Below are positions 1 through 6,267 of a stretch of DNA of 8,344 bases, one piece after another. Position 1 is the first letter of the stretch, and the number at the start of each line of letters is the position of its first letter. The DNA is from Candidatus Margulisiibacteriota bacterium. GTDB taxonomy: Bacteria > Margulisbacteria > Marinamargulisbacteria > DT-59. The notes below the pieces were generated by a model. The model saw nothing but the letters and a program-made list of their open reading frames with translations, searched no databases and was not told the origin of the DNA. Position numbers and translations under genes: made by a program. The stretch is from NCBI GenBank assembly GCA_013215865.1, contig JABSQL010000406.1, forward strand, positions 1-8,344. The letters are read 5' to 3'.

Positions 1-3000
1 AATGAGGGGGAGATTAAGTTGGTGTACGGAGACGGGGAGGGGGATTTCTTGATACTAAACGGTCGGTATGACAGTACTTTGATCGATACCCGAAATCTTA
101 GATATGATCAATTCAATGATGAGCAACATGGCATTCAATATCGGTATTATTATGATGATCGGGATAATGAGAATATTGGCTATTATTCTGGAGATTTAAG
201 CATTTCTACTATGGATGTGGGGGGAACTCTTCCCGATAGTGGATGGGAAATTGTGATTAAGAATTTTCAATATGATGCTAGCACCCTCAACCTTTCTTTT
301 CCTGTCATTGAAACAGGTGGGAATATTGGTACAGGCGGTGGTGGAGGGACGGGTATAAGTCGTGGTGGATCTCCGAATATTGGCTTTGGTCCATCATGGG
401 GAAGGCTGCGTTTATTTCGGGATCCGCTCATTCTTGATTTAGATAGGGATGGGAAAATAGAGTCTATTAATCAAGAAGACTCTGAGACGTATTTTGATAT
501 TGACGGAGATGGGTTTGCTGAAAAACTGGGATGGATCGGCCCGAATGATGGGTTATTGGTAAGGGATTTTAATGGGAATGGAGAAATAGATGATATTTCA
601 GAGTTATTTGGTAATCCATTGATGGATGGATTTACGGAGTTGGGACTCCTCATGGATTCCAATGAAGATGATGTCATTAACTCATTAGATCTTGATTTTG
701 ATGCGCTGAAAATTTGGCAGGATAAGAATCAGAATGGACGGGTTGATAGTGGTGAAATTTCCTCCCTTTCTTCCCATGGCATTACACAGATTAACTTGCA
801 AAATGAAAAATCTAATATCGATTCTAGTGGGAATATTGTCGTCAGTGTTGGAAGTTACGACACCTCGGATGGTCAATCTTATCTTGCTGCAGATATATTA
901 TTTGAAGCCGATAATGTTGATAGCCGATATGTTGGAGACACGCTTGTAGCTCATACTTATAGTCATTTACCTGCAATTCGAGGATGGGGAGTTGTGGCGG
1001 GCACACAGATCAGGTATGTAGAAGAGACCCGGTTAGCTGATATGGCACAGGCGTTGATGCAGGAAACAGATGCGGGAGCCATTCAATCCCAAATAGATGC
1101 ATTTATTGCCTTATGGTCTGGATTAACGGGGCTTCATGATCGGCATGATATTTCTAGAGATGAGTTAACACTTACAGACAAAGCATGGATTTTGGAAGCG
1201 TTTTCAGGGGATACCAATATTAAATCGATTATCGAAAATGGGTTTGAAACGACGGGTCAAGATTTTCATATACTTGGTTTAAATTCATCTTTCATCAACC
1301 GTCAATTCAATGAATTCAAGGAAGAAATTTTTTCTGCTATTTCTCTTCAATCTGTGTATAAAGATGTGTTTAACGGTGGTGCGTTTGCTGCTTCAAATCA
1401 CCAATTTGTTGTTATGGATTCTACCCTTCTTACTGATTCTTTAAGTCGTTTCGTTGAGTCTATTGAAGATCCGTTCCAACTATATTTATTTAGAACTGTT
1501 TTTGATTCAACAGAATTTATTGGCTCTGATTTTGATAAGAACTTGATTTATTCTGTTGTGATACAGAAATCTATGGAAATTTCTGGGTTGAGTATGGAGG
1601 GAAATGTATACACCCTAACAAATGGTCATGATGTTATTGATACAGATAATAACAACAGCATTGTAAGAGGTCTTGATGGAAATGATGAGATCAAAACGGG
1701 AAGGGGTCATGACCAGTTAATTGGCGGGGCTGGTAATGATATGCTAATGGGAGGGTCAGGTGATGATACATATTTGTTTAACCGAGGAGATGGGCAGGAC
1801 ACCATTATTGAAAGAGGGGCGAATCAACTTAACGACATCCTTTCCTTCGGCCCTGACATCACAAGGGATAATATTCGTTTACAATTTGTGAATAACGACC
1901 TCATTCTAGAGCTAGTCGATACAACAGACAGTATCGTATTGAGGAATTTTTTCTCACAAAACTCCGGAAAAATAGATCATTTATTATTTGACGATAATCA
2001 GACCATAGATCTGGTATCTTTTGTTAATGCATATATAGCAAACATTCATGGTTCTTCTGATGATGATATATTAATGGGATCTCCTTGGAATGACGGTATT
2101 TTTGGTGAAGCGGGACATGATATTATCATTACTTTTGATGGTGATGACGTTGTTGAAGGCGGAGAGGGCCATGACCAAATCCTTACTGGGGATGGAGACG
2201 ACACCCTAAGGGGAGGTGAAGGAAATGACATCCTCATCAGTGAAAGAGGAAACGATATTGTTATGGGGGGTTCCGGTGACGATATTTTATACTCTGATGG
2301 TGGAGATGATGTTTTAGATGGTGGTGGTGGTAACAATATTCTTATCGGTGGCAATGGAAATGACAGATACATATTGAGTCAAAATAGTTCGGCTATTGTA
2401 GCGGACAGTATTATCTATCAGTTGAGTATATTTGATGAATTACATGAAGCGATTCGCAATAATCTGGATATGTGGGCAGTTGTTGATGACATTTTTGGTG
2501 CATTATTTAGTCGCAGTGGTGGCGGAAATGATGTCATTCAATTTGGCGAAGGGATTGCGCTTGAAGACCTATCATTTGTTTACCAAGATAAAGACTTGAT
2601 TATCACTCGGATGGATTCTGAGGGAAGCCCCACTTCTGACCAATGGACGATTAAGAATCAATTCTTTTTTTATGGGAGCCGCCATAGAAATACTCAATTC
2701 AATATCGAGGAATTTGTATTTGAAGATGGCACTGTGCTTACTTTTGAGGATATAGATAAGTTGGCAACTATTGAAGGTACCAGCGGTGATGACTATATTA
2801 GAGGAAAAGTCATCCCGATTTCGATTCATGGAAAAGAAGGGAACGATAGAATATATGGCAATGAGAATGATGACACTCTTTTTGGGGGAGAAGGGAACGA
2901 TAAAATATATGGGAATGATGGCGTTGATACCCTTGATGGGGGTCCTGGTGATGACCACCTAAATGGGGGTGAAGGGGATGACACCTATGTGTACCGGCTA

Positions 3001-6000
3001 GGAGACGGAAATGATACCATTGATGACCGATATGGGAGTCATACTATCATATTTGGCGAAGGTATTTCTGAAGGTGATATTGAGTTCATAGGAATGGGAG
3101 CTGGTGGCTCTTCTTTATTTAGAGCCAGTTTGGTCATTGTGTTCAAAAACTCAGCGGATGAGATAGTCATTAAAAATGCAATACAAACATTACCAGATGG
3201 AGAGTATCGTTTAAGAAACATTATGTTTGAATTTTCAGATGGAACCAAGATGGAAGTAAATCCAGATTTCATAACTACAAATGCAATAGATGGAGACCAT
3301 GTAACATGGGGAACCTATATAAATGACTATATCTACGGTACAGATGATGATAACCGTATTATAGGGCTAGAGGGGGATGATTTAATATATGGGCAAGAAG
3401 GAGATGATTCACTATCCGGCAGTGAAGGGGACGATTTTATTGATGGTGGAAGTGGAAACGACAAATTACATGGTGGCTATGGAAATGACCGGTTGGTGGG
3501 AGGTAGCGGCAATGATGAGTTAGATGGCGGCCATGATGATGGAGACAATAATTACACTGATATATTAATTGGCGGGCCAGGAAACGATTACTATAGATAT
3601 AGTAAAGGTCAAAGAACCATTATTTTTAATCGGGGGGACGGACAAGACACTATAGATAGTTATTATGATAATACAGGATCAAACACCATCATTTTTGGGG
3701 AAGGTATTTCAGAAGAAGATTTGGTTTTTGAGAGAACACTTTTCTCACCAAGCATCCTGTATTTTTCAGACGGCAAAGATGAAGCCACTTATGGGGAACT
3801 GTATATGAACCAATTATTGATTAAAATTGGGTCTGATGGAGATCAAATCGCCATTGAAGACTTTAGGCTCAATCAAGATTCATATCTTTTTCAGTTTGCG
3901 GACGGTCATACTCTTCGGGGAGAGGATCTTAAGCCCAACTTGACGGAGACAAATGAGAGAAATGAACTATATGGCACACCGGACTCAGAAGTCTTCATTA
4001 GTAAAAAAGGGGTTGATTTTCTTTACGGGAATGGTGGTTCGGATATAGTTTTGGTTAACAGAGGAGATGAAAGAACATTCTTATTTGACTTTTCTCCCAA
4101 TAGTATCATACAAATGGGTGAAGGCATCACTGAAAATGACCTTGAAATATATCCTAGCTGGAGAAACCTTACGTTTCAGCTCAAAGGTACAGATGACTAT
4201 GTACAAATTATAAACTATTTTCATCCTTCTGAAGGCAGTCTTACGGATTTTGCGGGCATTCAGTTTATGGATGGTACATTTATGGATCTTACGGATGTAA
4301 ATATTGGGCCATATGTCGATGATTATTTTGGACGTCACTATATATACGGTACCCAACAAGATGATACGCTGATGGGAGGTAATGAAAGAGAAGAAATATA
4401 TGGATTTAATGGAGATGATATTATATCTGGCGGAAAAGGAAATGATACGTTGGAAGGGTGGAAAGGGAATGATACCTATATATTTAATTTGGGTGATGGA
4501 AATGATGTCATTACCGACAATTATGGTACCAGCATATTAGAATTTGGAGAAGGTATTTCTTATGAAGATTTAGAATGGACTCCCAATGAATATGAGGGTG
4601 TATCCCTTTCTATCAACGGCTCGAATGACACCGTCTACCTCAATAGATTTTATTCTGTTTCCGACTACAGAATGAAGCTATCAACTATAGAATTTGAAGA
4701 TGGAACCGTATTAAGGGTTCTGGAGTCAGATGACTGGACAAACCGAAGCACTTCATCCCATGTATCTGTTACCGCTGTTGAACATATTCATACACAGGAA
4801 GATGCTCCTATTGTGATAGATGCCATCACTGGGATTAGTAAAGAGGAAGGAGATGTTTTTTCGATAAGCGACGTTACAGCTCCCCAATATGGTACTGTAA
4901 TGATTGAAAATAATCAGATTATTTACACTCCAAATGAACACTATTTTGGAGAAGACAGCTTTGACTATACGATAAGTGATGGCAATGGTGGATTTGTTAT
5001 CCAGTCTATTACCCTTACTATAGATTCTGTGAATGACCCAATCAGATTATTAGAGCCCCTATCTGTTCAGGACTTACACGTCGGAGAAGCGTTTCAATAC
5101 ACCCTGGATACCCGTTTCTTTGAGGATATTGAAGGAGATGCCGTTATGAGCGTGGGTCTCAAAAACGGTGATTCGCTGCCGGATTGGTTGACCTATGACC
5201 CGGTCACTCATCAATTCACAGGGACCCCTGATAGCAACGTCTCCGGCAAAGTAATAACCATAGAAGTTTCCGTTAAAGATGATGTTTCTGAAATAAAAAC
5301 AGGTCTCCATTTTGCAATTGCAAACGTTGTGGGAACAGAAGAGGATGATATCTTAACGTCTTCTGGGGATGATATATTAAGTGGCAGACAAGGAGATGAC
5401 ACACTTATAAGCGGTTCAGGGACCGATCTTCTACTCGGTGGCGAAGATGATGACGGTCTTGTATATGGTGAAGATGATATTTGGACGGATGCATATTATG
5501 CATGGAATACGGATACGGGAGATACAGTTCCAGTTGTTGGAATGAAACGAAGCTATGACGTTTTTGACGGTGGTGATGGATGGGATACATTGACATTGAC
5601 ATCTGAGAATGATGCCTATTTTCTTGATGATATGTATAGCCCTTCTCAGACAGGAGATGGGCGATTAAAAAATATTGAGCGCATTGATGCCGGATCGGGT
5701 CATGATATCGTGGATCTTACTTCAAACCGATTTACGTATGGTGATATAGAAATACGGGGCGGTGAAGGCAATGATGTGATTTGGGGCAACGATGGCAATG
5801 ACATGTTATATGGTGATTCTGGAGATGATAATGTCCAAGGAGGAAAAGGTCACGATAATCTGTTCGGAGGGTCTGGGAGAGATACCTTGAAGGGATATAC
5901 AGGTAATGATCGGTTAGACGGAGGCACACAATCCGATCATCTTTTTGGCGGTGAGGGTGAAGATGTATTTGTGTTTACCCGTTTAGAAGATTCGACACAA

Positions 6001-6198
6001 AATGAGATGGACGTCATTGAAGATTTCACACAAGGGGAAGACAGTTTAGATATCAGTCAGCTGAATTTCGAATCAATGGATGATTTTCAATTTAGTTTTA
6101 ATGGGACCCATACAATTGTAAATTCTGTTAACGAAGATTTCGCCTTTGCTCTTTTAGGTGAACATGAATTAGCAAGCAATGATTTTGTTTTTGCATAG
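1..6198 (+). CDS. Giant RTX-repeat protein, type I secreted, probable adhesin or toxin-like protein (5' end outside window)
   Basis: The frame is open from base 1 to the TAG at 6196-6198, giving 2,065 residues with no start of its own. The TTG at 19 has no ribosome-binding site and lies inside an open frame, so the true start is upstream. Order of parts: N-terminal tail 1-104, Gly-rich linker 105-124, FrpC-like self-processing block from Asp141-Pro142, conserved linker region 319-540, six RTX-array plus HCBP-like modules 541-1579, two cadherin/Ig-like domains 1593-1776, RTX arrays 1778-1821 and 1920-1991 around a conserved spacer, and a C-terminal secretion signal. RTX nonapeptides (GGxGxDxLx) are known to bind Ca2+ as parallel beta-rolls outside the cell. 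No protease, lipase or pore-forming domain is visible in this part, so the specific activity is unknown. The cadherin/Ig-like domains favour adhesion or surface attachment, but this is inference. The two downstream genes encode matching T1SS parts, so they are probably its own exporter. Confidence 0.95.
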   Translation, partial: NEGEIKLVYGDGEGDFLILNGRYDSTLIDTRNLRYDQFNDEQHGIQYRYYYDDRDNENIGYYSGDLSISTMDVGGTLPDSGWEIVIKNFQYDASTLNLSFPVIETGGNIGTGGGGGTGISRGGSPNIGFGPSWGRLRLFRDPLILDLDRDGKIESINQEDSETYFDIDGDGFAEKLGWIGPNDGLLVRDFNGNGEIDDISELFGNPLMDGFTELGLLMDSNEDDVINSLDLDFDALKIWQDKNQNGRVDSGEISSLSSHGITQINLQNEKSNIDSSGNIVVSVGSYDTSDGQSYLAADILFEADNVDSRYVGDTLVAHTYSHLPAIRGWGVVAGTQIRYVEETRLADMAQALMQETDAGAIQSQIDAFIALWSGLTGLHDRHDISRDELTLTDKAWILEAFSGDTNIKSIIENGFETTGQDFHILGLNSSFINRQFNEFKEEIFSAISLQSVYKDVFNGGAFAASNHQFVVMDSTLLTDSLSRFVESIEDPFQLYLFRTVFDSTEFIGSDFDKNLIYSVVIQKSMEISGLSMEGNVYTLTNGHDVIDTDNNNSIVRGLDGNDEIKTGRGHDQLIGGAGNDMLMGGSGDDTYLFNRGDGQDTIIERGANQLNDILSFGPDITRDNIRLQFVNNDLILELVDTTDSIVLRNFFSQNSGKIDHLLFDDNQTIDLVSFVNAYIANIHGSSDDDILMGSPWNDGIFGEAGHDIIITFDGDDVVEGGEGHDQILTGDGDDTLRGGEGNDILISERGNDIVMGGSGDDILYSDGGDDVLDGGGGNNILIGGNGNDRYILSQNSSAIVADSIIYQLSIFDELHEAIRNNLDMWAVVDDIFGALFSRSGGGNDVIQFGEGIALEDLSFVYQDKDLIITRMDSEGSPTSDQWTIKNQFFFYGSRHRNTQFNIEEFVFEDGTVLTFEDIDKLATIEGTSGDDYIRGKVIPISIHGKEGNDRIYGNENDDTLFGGEGNDKIYGNDGVDTLDGGPGDDHLNGGEGDDTYVYRLGDGNDTIDDRYGSHTIIFGEGISEGDIEFIGMGAGGSSLFRASLVIVFKNSADEIVIKNAIQTLPDGEYRLRNIMFEFSDGTKMEVNPDFITTNAIDGDHVTWGTYINDYIYGTDDDNRIIGLEGDDLIYGQEGDDSLSGSEGDDFIDGGSGNDKLHGGYGNDRLVGGSGNDELDGGHDDGDNNYTDILIGGPGNDYYRYSKGQRTIIFNRGDGQDTIDSYYDNTGSNTIIFGEGISEEDLVFERTLFSPSILYFSDGKDEATYGELYMNQLLIKIGSDGDQIAIEDFRLNQDSYLFQFADGHTLRGEDLKPNLTETNERNELYGTPDSEVFISKKGVDFLYGNGGSDIVLVNRGDERTFLFDFSPNSIIQMGEGITENDLEIYPSWRNLTFQLKGTDDYVQIINYFHPSEGSLTDFAGIQFMDGTFMDLTDVNIGPYVDDYFGRHYIYGTQQDDTLMGGNEREEIYGFNGDDIISGGKGNDTLEGWKGNDTYIFNLGDGNDVITDNYGTSILEFGEGISYEDLEWTPNEYEGVSLSINGSNDTVYLNRFYSVSDYRMKLSTIEFEDGTVLRVLESDDWTNRSTSSHVSVTAVEHIHTQEDAPIVIDAITGISKEEGDVFSISDVTAPQYGTVMIENNQIIYTPNEHYFGEDSFDYTISDGNGGFVIQSITLTIDSVNDPIRLLEPLSVQDLHVGEAFQYTLDTRFFEDIEGDAVMSVGLKNGDSLPDWLTYDPVTHQFTGTPDSNVSGKVITIEVSVKDDVSEIKTGLHFAIANVVGTEEDDILTSSGDDILSGRQGDDTLISGSGTDLLLGGEDDDGLVYGEDDIWTDAYYAWNTDTGDTVPVVGMKRSYDVFDGGDGWDTLTLTSENDAYFLDDMYSPSQTGDGRLKNIERIDAGSGHDIVDLTSNRFTYGDIEIRGGEGNDVIWGNDGNDMLYGDSGDDNVQGGKGHDNLFGGSGRDTLKGYTGNDRLDGGTQSDHLFGGEGEDVFVFTRLEDSTQNEMDVIEDFTQGEDSLDISQLNFESMDDFQFSFNGTHTIVNSVNEDFAFALLGEHELASNDFVFA
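313..372 (+). other. Gly-rich flexible linker in RTX protein
   Basis: Residues 105-124 contain 10 Gly among Thr, Ser and Asn, including a run of five Gly (112-116). The linker separates the N-terminal tail from the Asp-Pro block that starts 17 residues later. It probably leaves the cleavage site exposed; that role is inferred. Confidence 0.7.
421..954 (+). other. FrpC-like self-processing module (Asp-Pro autocleavage, Ca2+-binding loops)
   Basis: The block opens with Asp141-Pro142 followed by LILDLDRDG, the form that starts the self-processing module of Neisseria meningitidis FrpC and relatives (DPLxLDLDGDG). In FrpC, Ca2+ binding triggers cleavage of that Asp-Pro bond, and the new C-terminal Asp can form a covalent link to a lysine amino group. 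Several acidic loops follow: 146-154 (DLDRDGKIE), 166-174 (DIDGDGFAE), 189-201 (DFNGNG, then Asp197, Asp198 and Glu201), 219-230 (DSNEDD, then Asp230), and 241-252, a complete 12-residue EF-hand loop with Asp241, Asn243, Asn245, Gly246, Asp249 and Glu252. Family landmarks between them are GLLVRD (184-189) and SELFGN (200-205). The C-terminal limit (about residue 318) is estimated from the ~177-residue length known for FrpC. Presence of the family is well supported; cleavage activity is inferred. Confidence 0.82.
955..1620 (+). other. Conserved non-repeat region between self-processing module and RTX arrays
   Basis: Residues 319-540 are not RTX repeats. They begin with a landmark seen in many large RTX proteins (SHLPAIRGWG, 321-330), followed by stretches that look helical: LADMAQALMQE (345-355), IQSQIDAFIALWSGLTGL (361-378), TDKAWILEAFSG (392-403) and FNEFKEEIFSAI (436-447). 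In related proteins this segment regularly sits between the DPLxLDLDGDG block and the first nonapeptide array. No catalytic motif or long hydrophobic stretch that would suggest a pore-forming domain was seen. Its function is not known to me; a folding or spacer role is possible. Confidence 0.55.
1621..2025 (+). repeat. RTX module 1: short nonapeptide array plus HCBP-like segment
   Basis: After a degenerate entry turn (541-556), four nonapeptides occupy residues 557-592 (for example GGAGNDMLM, GGSGDDTYL). They lead into FNRGDGQDTI and then the HCBP-like beta segment (596-675), with landmarks DILSFGPDI (612-620), NDLILEL (632-638), DSIVLRNFF (643-651) and IDHLLFDDNQTID (658-670). The second part matches the haemolysin-type calcium-binding-related family, which caps RTX beta-rolls. 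Confidence 0.88.
2041..2757 (+). repeat. RTX module 2: longest nonapeptide array plus HCBP-like segment
   Basis: After the entry GSSDDDILMG there are ten nonapeptides in perfect 9-residue register at residues 702-791 (for example GGEGHDQIL, TGDGDDTLR, GGSGDDILY). A 49-residue insertion (792-840) separates the array from its HCBP-like segment (841-919). That segment has IQFGEGIALEDLSF (846-859), KDLIITR (864-870), QWTIKNQFFF (881-890) and FEDGTVLTFEDI (907-918). The insertion is the longest gap between array and cap in this protein and shows no recognised motif. Confidence 0.88.
2770..3273 (+). repeat. RTX module 3: nonapeptide array plus HCBP-like segment
   Basis: An entry unit GTSGDDYIR (926-934) is followed by a 9-residue interruption and six in-register units at 944-997 (for example GGEGNDKIY, GNDGVDTLD, GGPGDDHLN). 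The HCBP-like segment (1001-1089) starts GDGNDTIDD and contains IIFGEGISEGDIEF (1016-1029), DEIVIKNAI (1053-1061) and FEFSDGTKMEVN (1076-1087). Confidence 0.88.
3310..3930 (+). repeat. RTX module 4: eight-unit nonapeptide array plus HCBP-like segment
   Basis: Seven consecutive units fill residues 1113-1175 (GTDDDNRII to GGSGNDELD). A 15-residue Asp/Asn-rich turn (1176-1190) interrupts the register before the eighth unit GGPGNDYYR (1191-1199). The HCBP-like segment contains FNRGDGQDTID (1209-1219), IIFGEGISEEDLVF (1230-1243), DQIAIEDF (1281-1288) and FADGHTLRGEDL (1299-1310). Confidence 0.87.
3961..4305 (+). repeat. RTX module 5: eroded three-unit array plus HCBP-like segment
   Basis: Only three poor units can be placed at 1325-1351 (GTPDSEVFI, SKKGVDFLY, GNGGSDIVL). 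The usual GDGxDTI junction is replaced by RGDERTF (1354-1360). The HCBP-like segment is intact in outline: IIQMGEGITENDLEI (1369-1383), LTFQL (1390-1394), DYVQIINYF (1399-1407) and IQFMDGTFMDL (1420-1430). This is the weakest Ca2+-binding array of the six modules. Confidence 0.8.
4342..4737 (+). repeat. RTX module 6: five-unit array plus HCBP-like segment
   Basis: Five units occupy 1450-1494 (GTQQDDTLM, GGNEREEIY, GFNGDDIIS, GGKGNDTLE, GWKGNDTYI); the second lacks the consensus Gly and Asp. The HCBP-like segment follows: LGDGNDVITD (1497-1506), ILEFGEGISYEDLEW (1512-1526), DTVYLNRFY (1543-1551) and IEFEDGTVLRVL (1563-1574). This ends the modular RTX region. Confidence 0.87.
4777..5040 (+). 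other. Cadherin-like / tandem-95-type domain in RTX protein
   Basis: Residues 1593-1680 show the pattern of the bacterial cadherin-like repeats common in RTX adhesins: QEDAPIVID near the start (1599-1607), QYGTVMIENNQIIYTPNEHY (1629-1648), FGEDSFDYTISDGNGG (1649-1664) and the boundary VNDP (1677-1680). The usual NDxDxDGD stretch after the first strand is shortened here. Such domains are typical of surface adhesins and extenders; binding to a particular ligand cannot be inferred. Confidence 0.82.
5041..5328 (+). other. Dystroglycan-type cadherin-like (CADG / putative Ig, He_PIG) domain
   Basis: Residues 1681-1776 carry the standard landmarks of this domain: VGEAFQYTLDTRFFED (1694-1709), EGDAV (1711-1715), LPDWLTYDPVTHQFTGTPDS (1726-1745) and ITIEVSVKDD (1752-1761). 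It directly follows the preceding cadherin-like domain and immediately precedes the next RTX array (VVGTEEDD). The pair is the only clear non-RTX folded unit in the C-terminal half. Confidence 0.85.
5332..5463 (+). repeat. RTX nonapeptide array after the cadherin-like domains
   Basis: Residues 1778-1821 hold about five units: GTEEDDILT, an 8-residue SSGDDILS, GRQGDDTLI, SGSGTDLLL and GGEDDDGLV. One residue is missing from the second unit, so the 9-residue register slips once. Confidence 0.85.
5464..5757 (+). other. Conserved non-repeat spacer between the last two RTX arrays
   Basis: Residues 1822-1919 break the RTX array with FDGGDGWDTLTLT (1855-1867), NDAYFLDD (1870-1877), IERIDAGSGHDIVDLTSNRF (1892-1911) and YGDIEIRGG (1913-1921). 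I recall closely similar strings (DGGxGxDTLxLTxxNDAxFLDD and AGxGxDIVDLTSxRFxYGD) at the same place in other giant RTX adhesins, so it looks like a conserved module rather than a random insertion. Its biochemical role is unknown to me. Confidence 0.65.
5758..5973 (+). repeat. C-terminal RTX nonapeptide array
   Basis: Eight units run in perfect 9-residue register through residues 1920-1991 (GGEGNDVIW, GNDGNDMLY, GDSGDDNVQ, GGKGHDNLF, GGSGRDTLK, GYTGNDRLD, GGTQSDHLF, GGEGEDVFV). This is the array next to the secretion signal, the usual place for the RTX block thought to fold first and promote export. Confidence 0.92.
5974..6195 (+). other. C-terminal type I secretion signal region (serralysin-like)
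   Basis: Residues 1992-2065 follow the serralysin C-terminal pattern: DVIEDFTQGEDSLDISQL (2004-2021), then beta-like hydrophobic strands and a final Asp-Phe-Val-Phe-Ala (2061-2065). An acidic residue followed by a short hydrophobic tail at the extreme C-terminus is the known recognition feature of substrates of PrtD/AprD/LipB-type exporters. It agrees with the PrtD-type transporter two genes downstream. The signal is uncleaved in known family members. Confidence 0.85.
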
Positions 6199-6207
6199 AT
6201 TATCAGC

Positions 6208-6267
6208 ATGAGACTATCCGTTTTGTGTATATTGTTTGCATGTATCATGCAGCACCCTGTTTATTCA
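6208..6267 (+). other. Sec signal peptide of the TolC-like protein
   Basis: Residues 1-20 have one Arg at position 2, a hydrophobic core LSVLCILFACIM, and a small-residue end (V-Y-S) before Glu21. Cleavage after Ser20 fits signal peptidase I. The LFAC string has a Cys, but Phe and the early position make a lipobox unlikely. Confidence 0.75.

Noticed and set aside
19..21. TTG at 19 as the start of the RTX gene
   Set aside because: The frame is open from base 1 with no upstream stop, there is no ribosome-binding site, and the encoded segment is in mid-domain; the gene starts upstream of the window.
2046..2372. Antisense ORF of 108 codons rich in Pro and Ser
   Set aside because: It is the reverse-strand reading of the RTX glycine/aspartate codons, with biased composition and no start signal or recognisable product.
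2572..2958. Antisense ORF of 128 codons
   Set aside because: It lies fully inside the RTX modules on the other strand, has no ribosome-binding site or family resemblance, and the forward frame is clearly coding.
1783..4068. Three Arg-Gly-Asp tripeptides (residues 595-597, 1211-1213, 1354-1356) as integrin-binding sites
   Set aside because: Two are part of the common RTX junction FNRGDGQDTI and the third is a degenerate copy of it, so they are explained by the repeat family.
1669..5973. The RTX-coding repeats as a CRISPR array or DNA-level satellite
   Set aside because: The periodicity is 27 bases in frame and follows protein consensus, with diverged codons and no unique spacers of constant length.
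6196..6210. Transcription terminator between the RTX and channel genes
   Set aside because: Only 9 bases separate the genes and no hairpin with a T-run is present.
6235..6246. LFAC in the channel signal peptide as a lipoprotein lipobox
   Set aside because: Phe at -2 is unusual, the Cys is only residue 12, and a better signal peptidase I site follows at residue 20.
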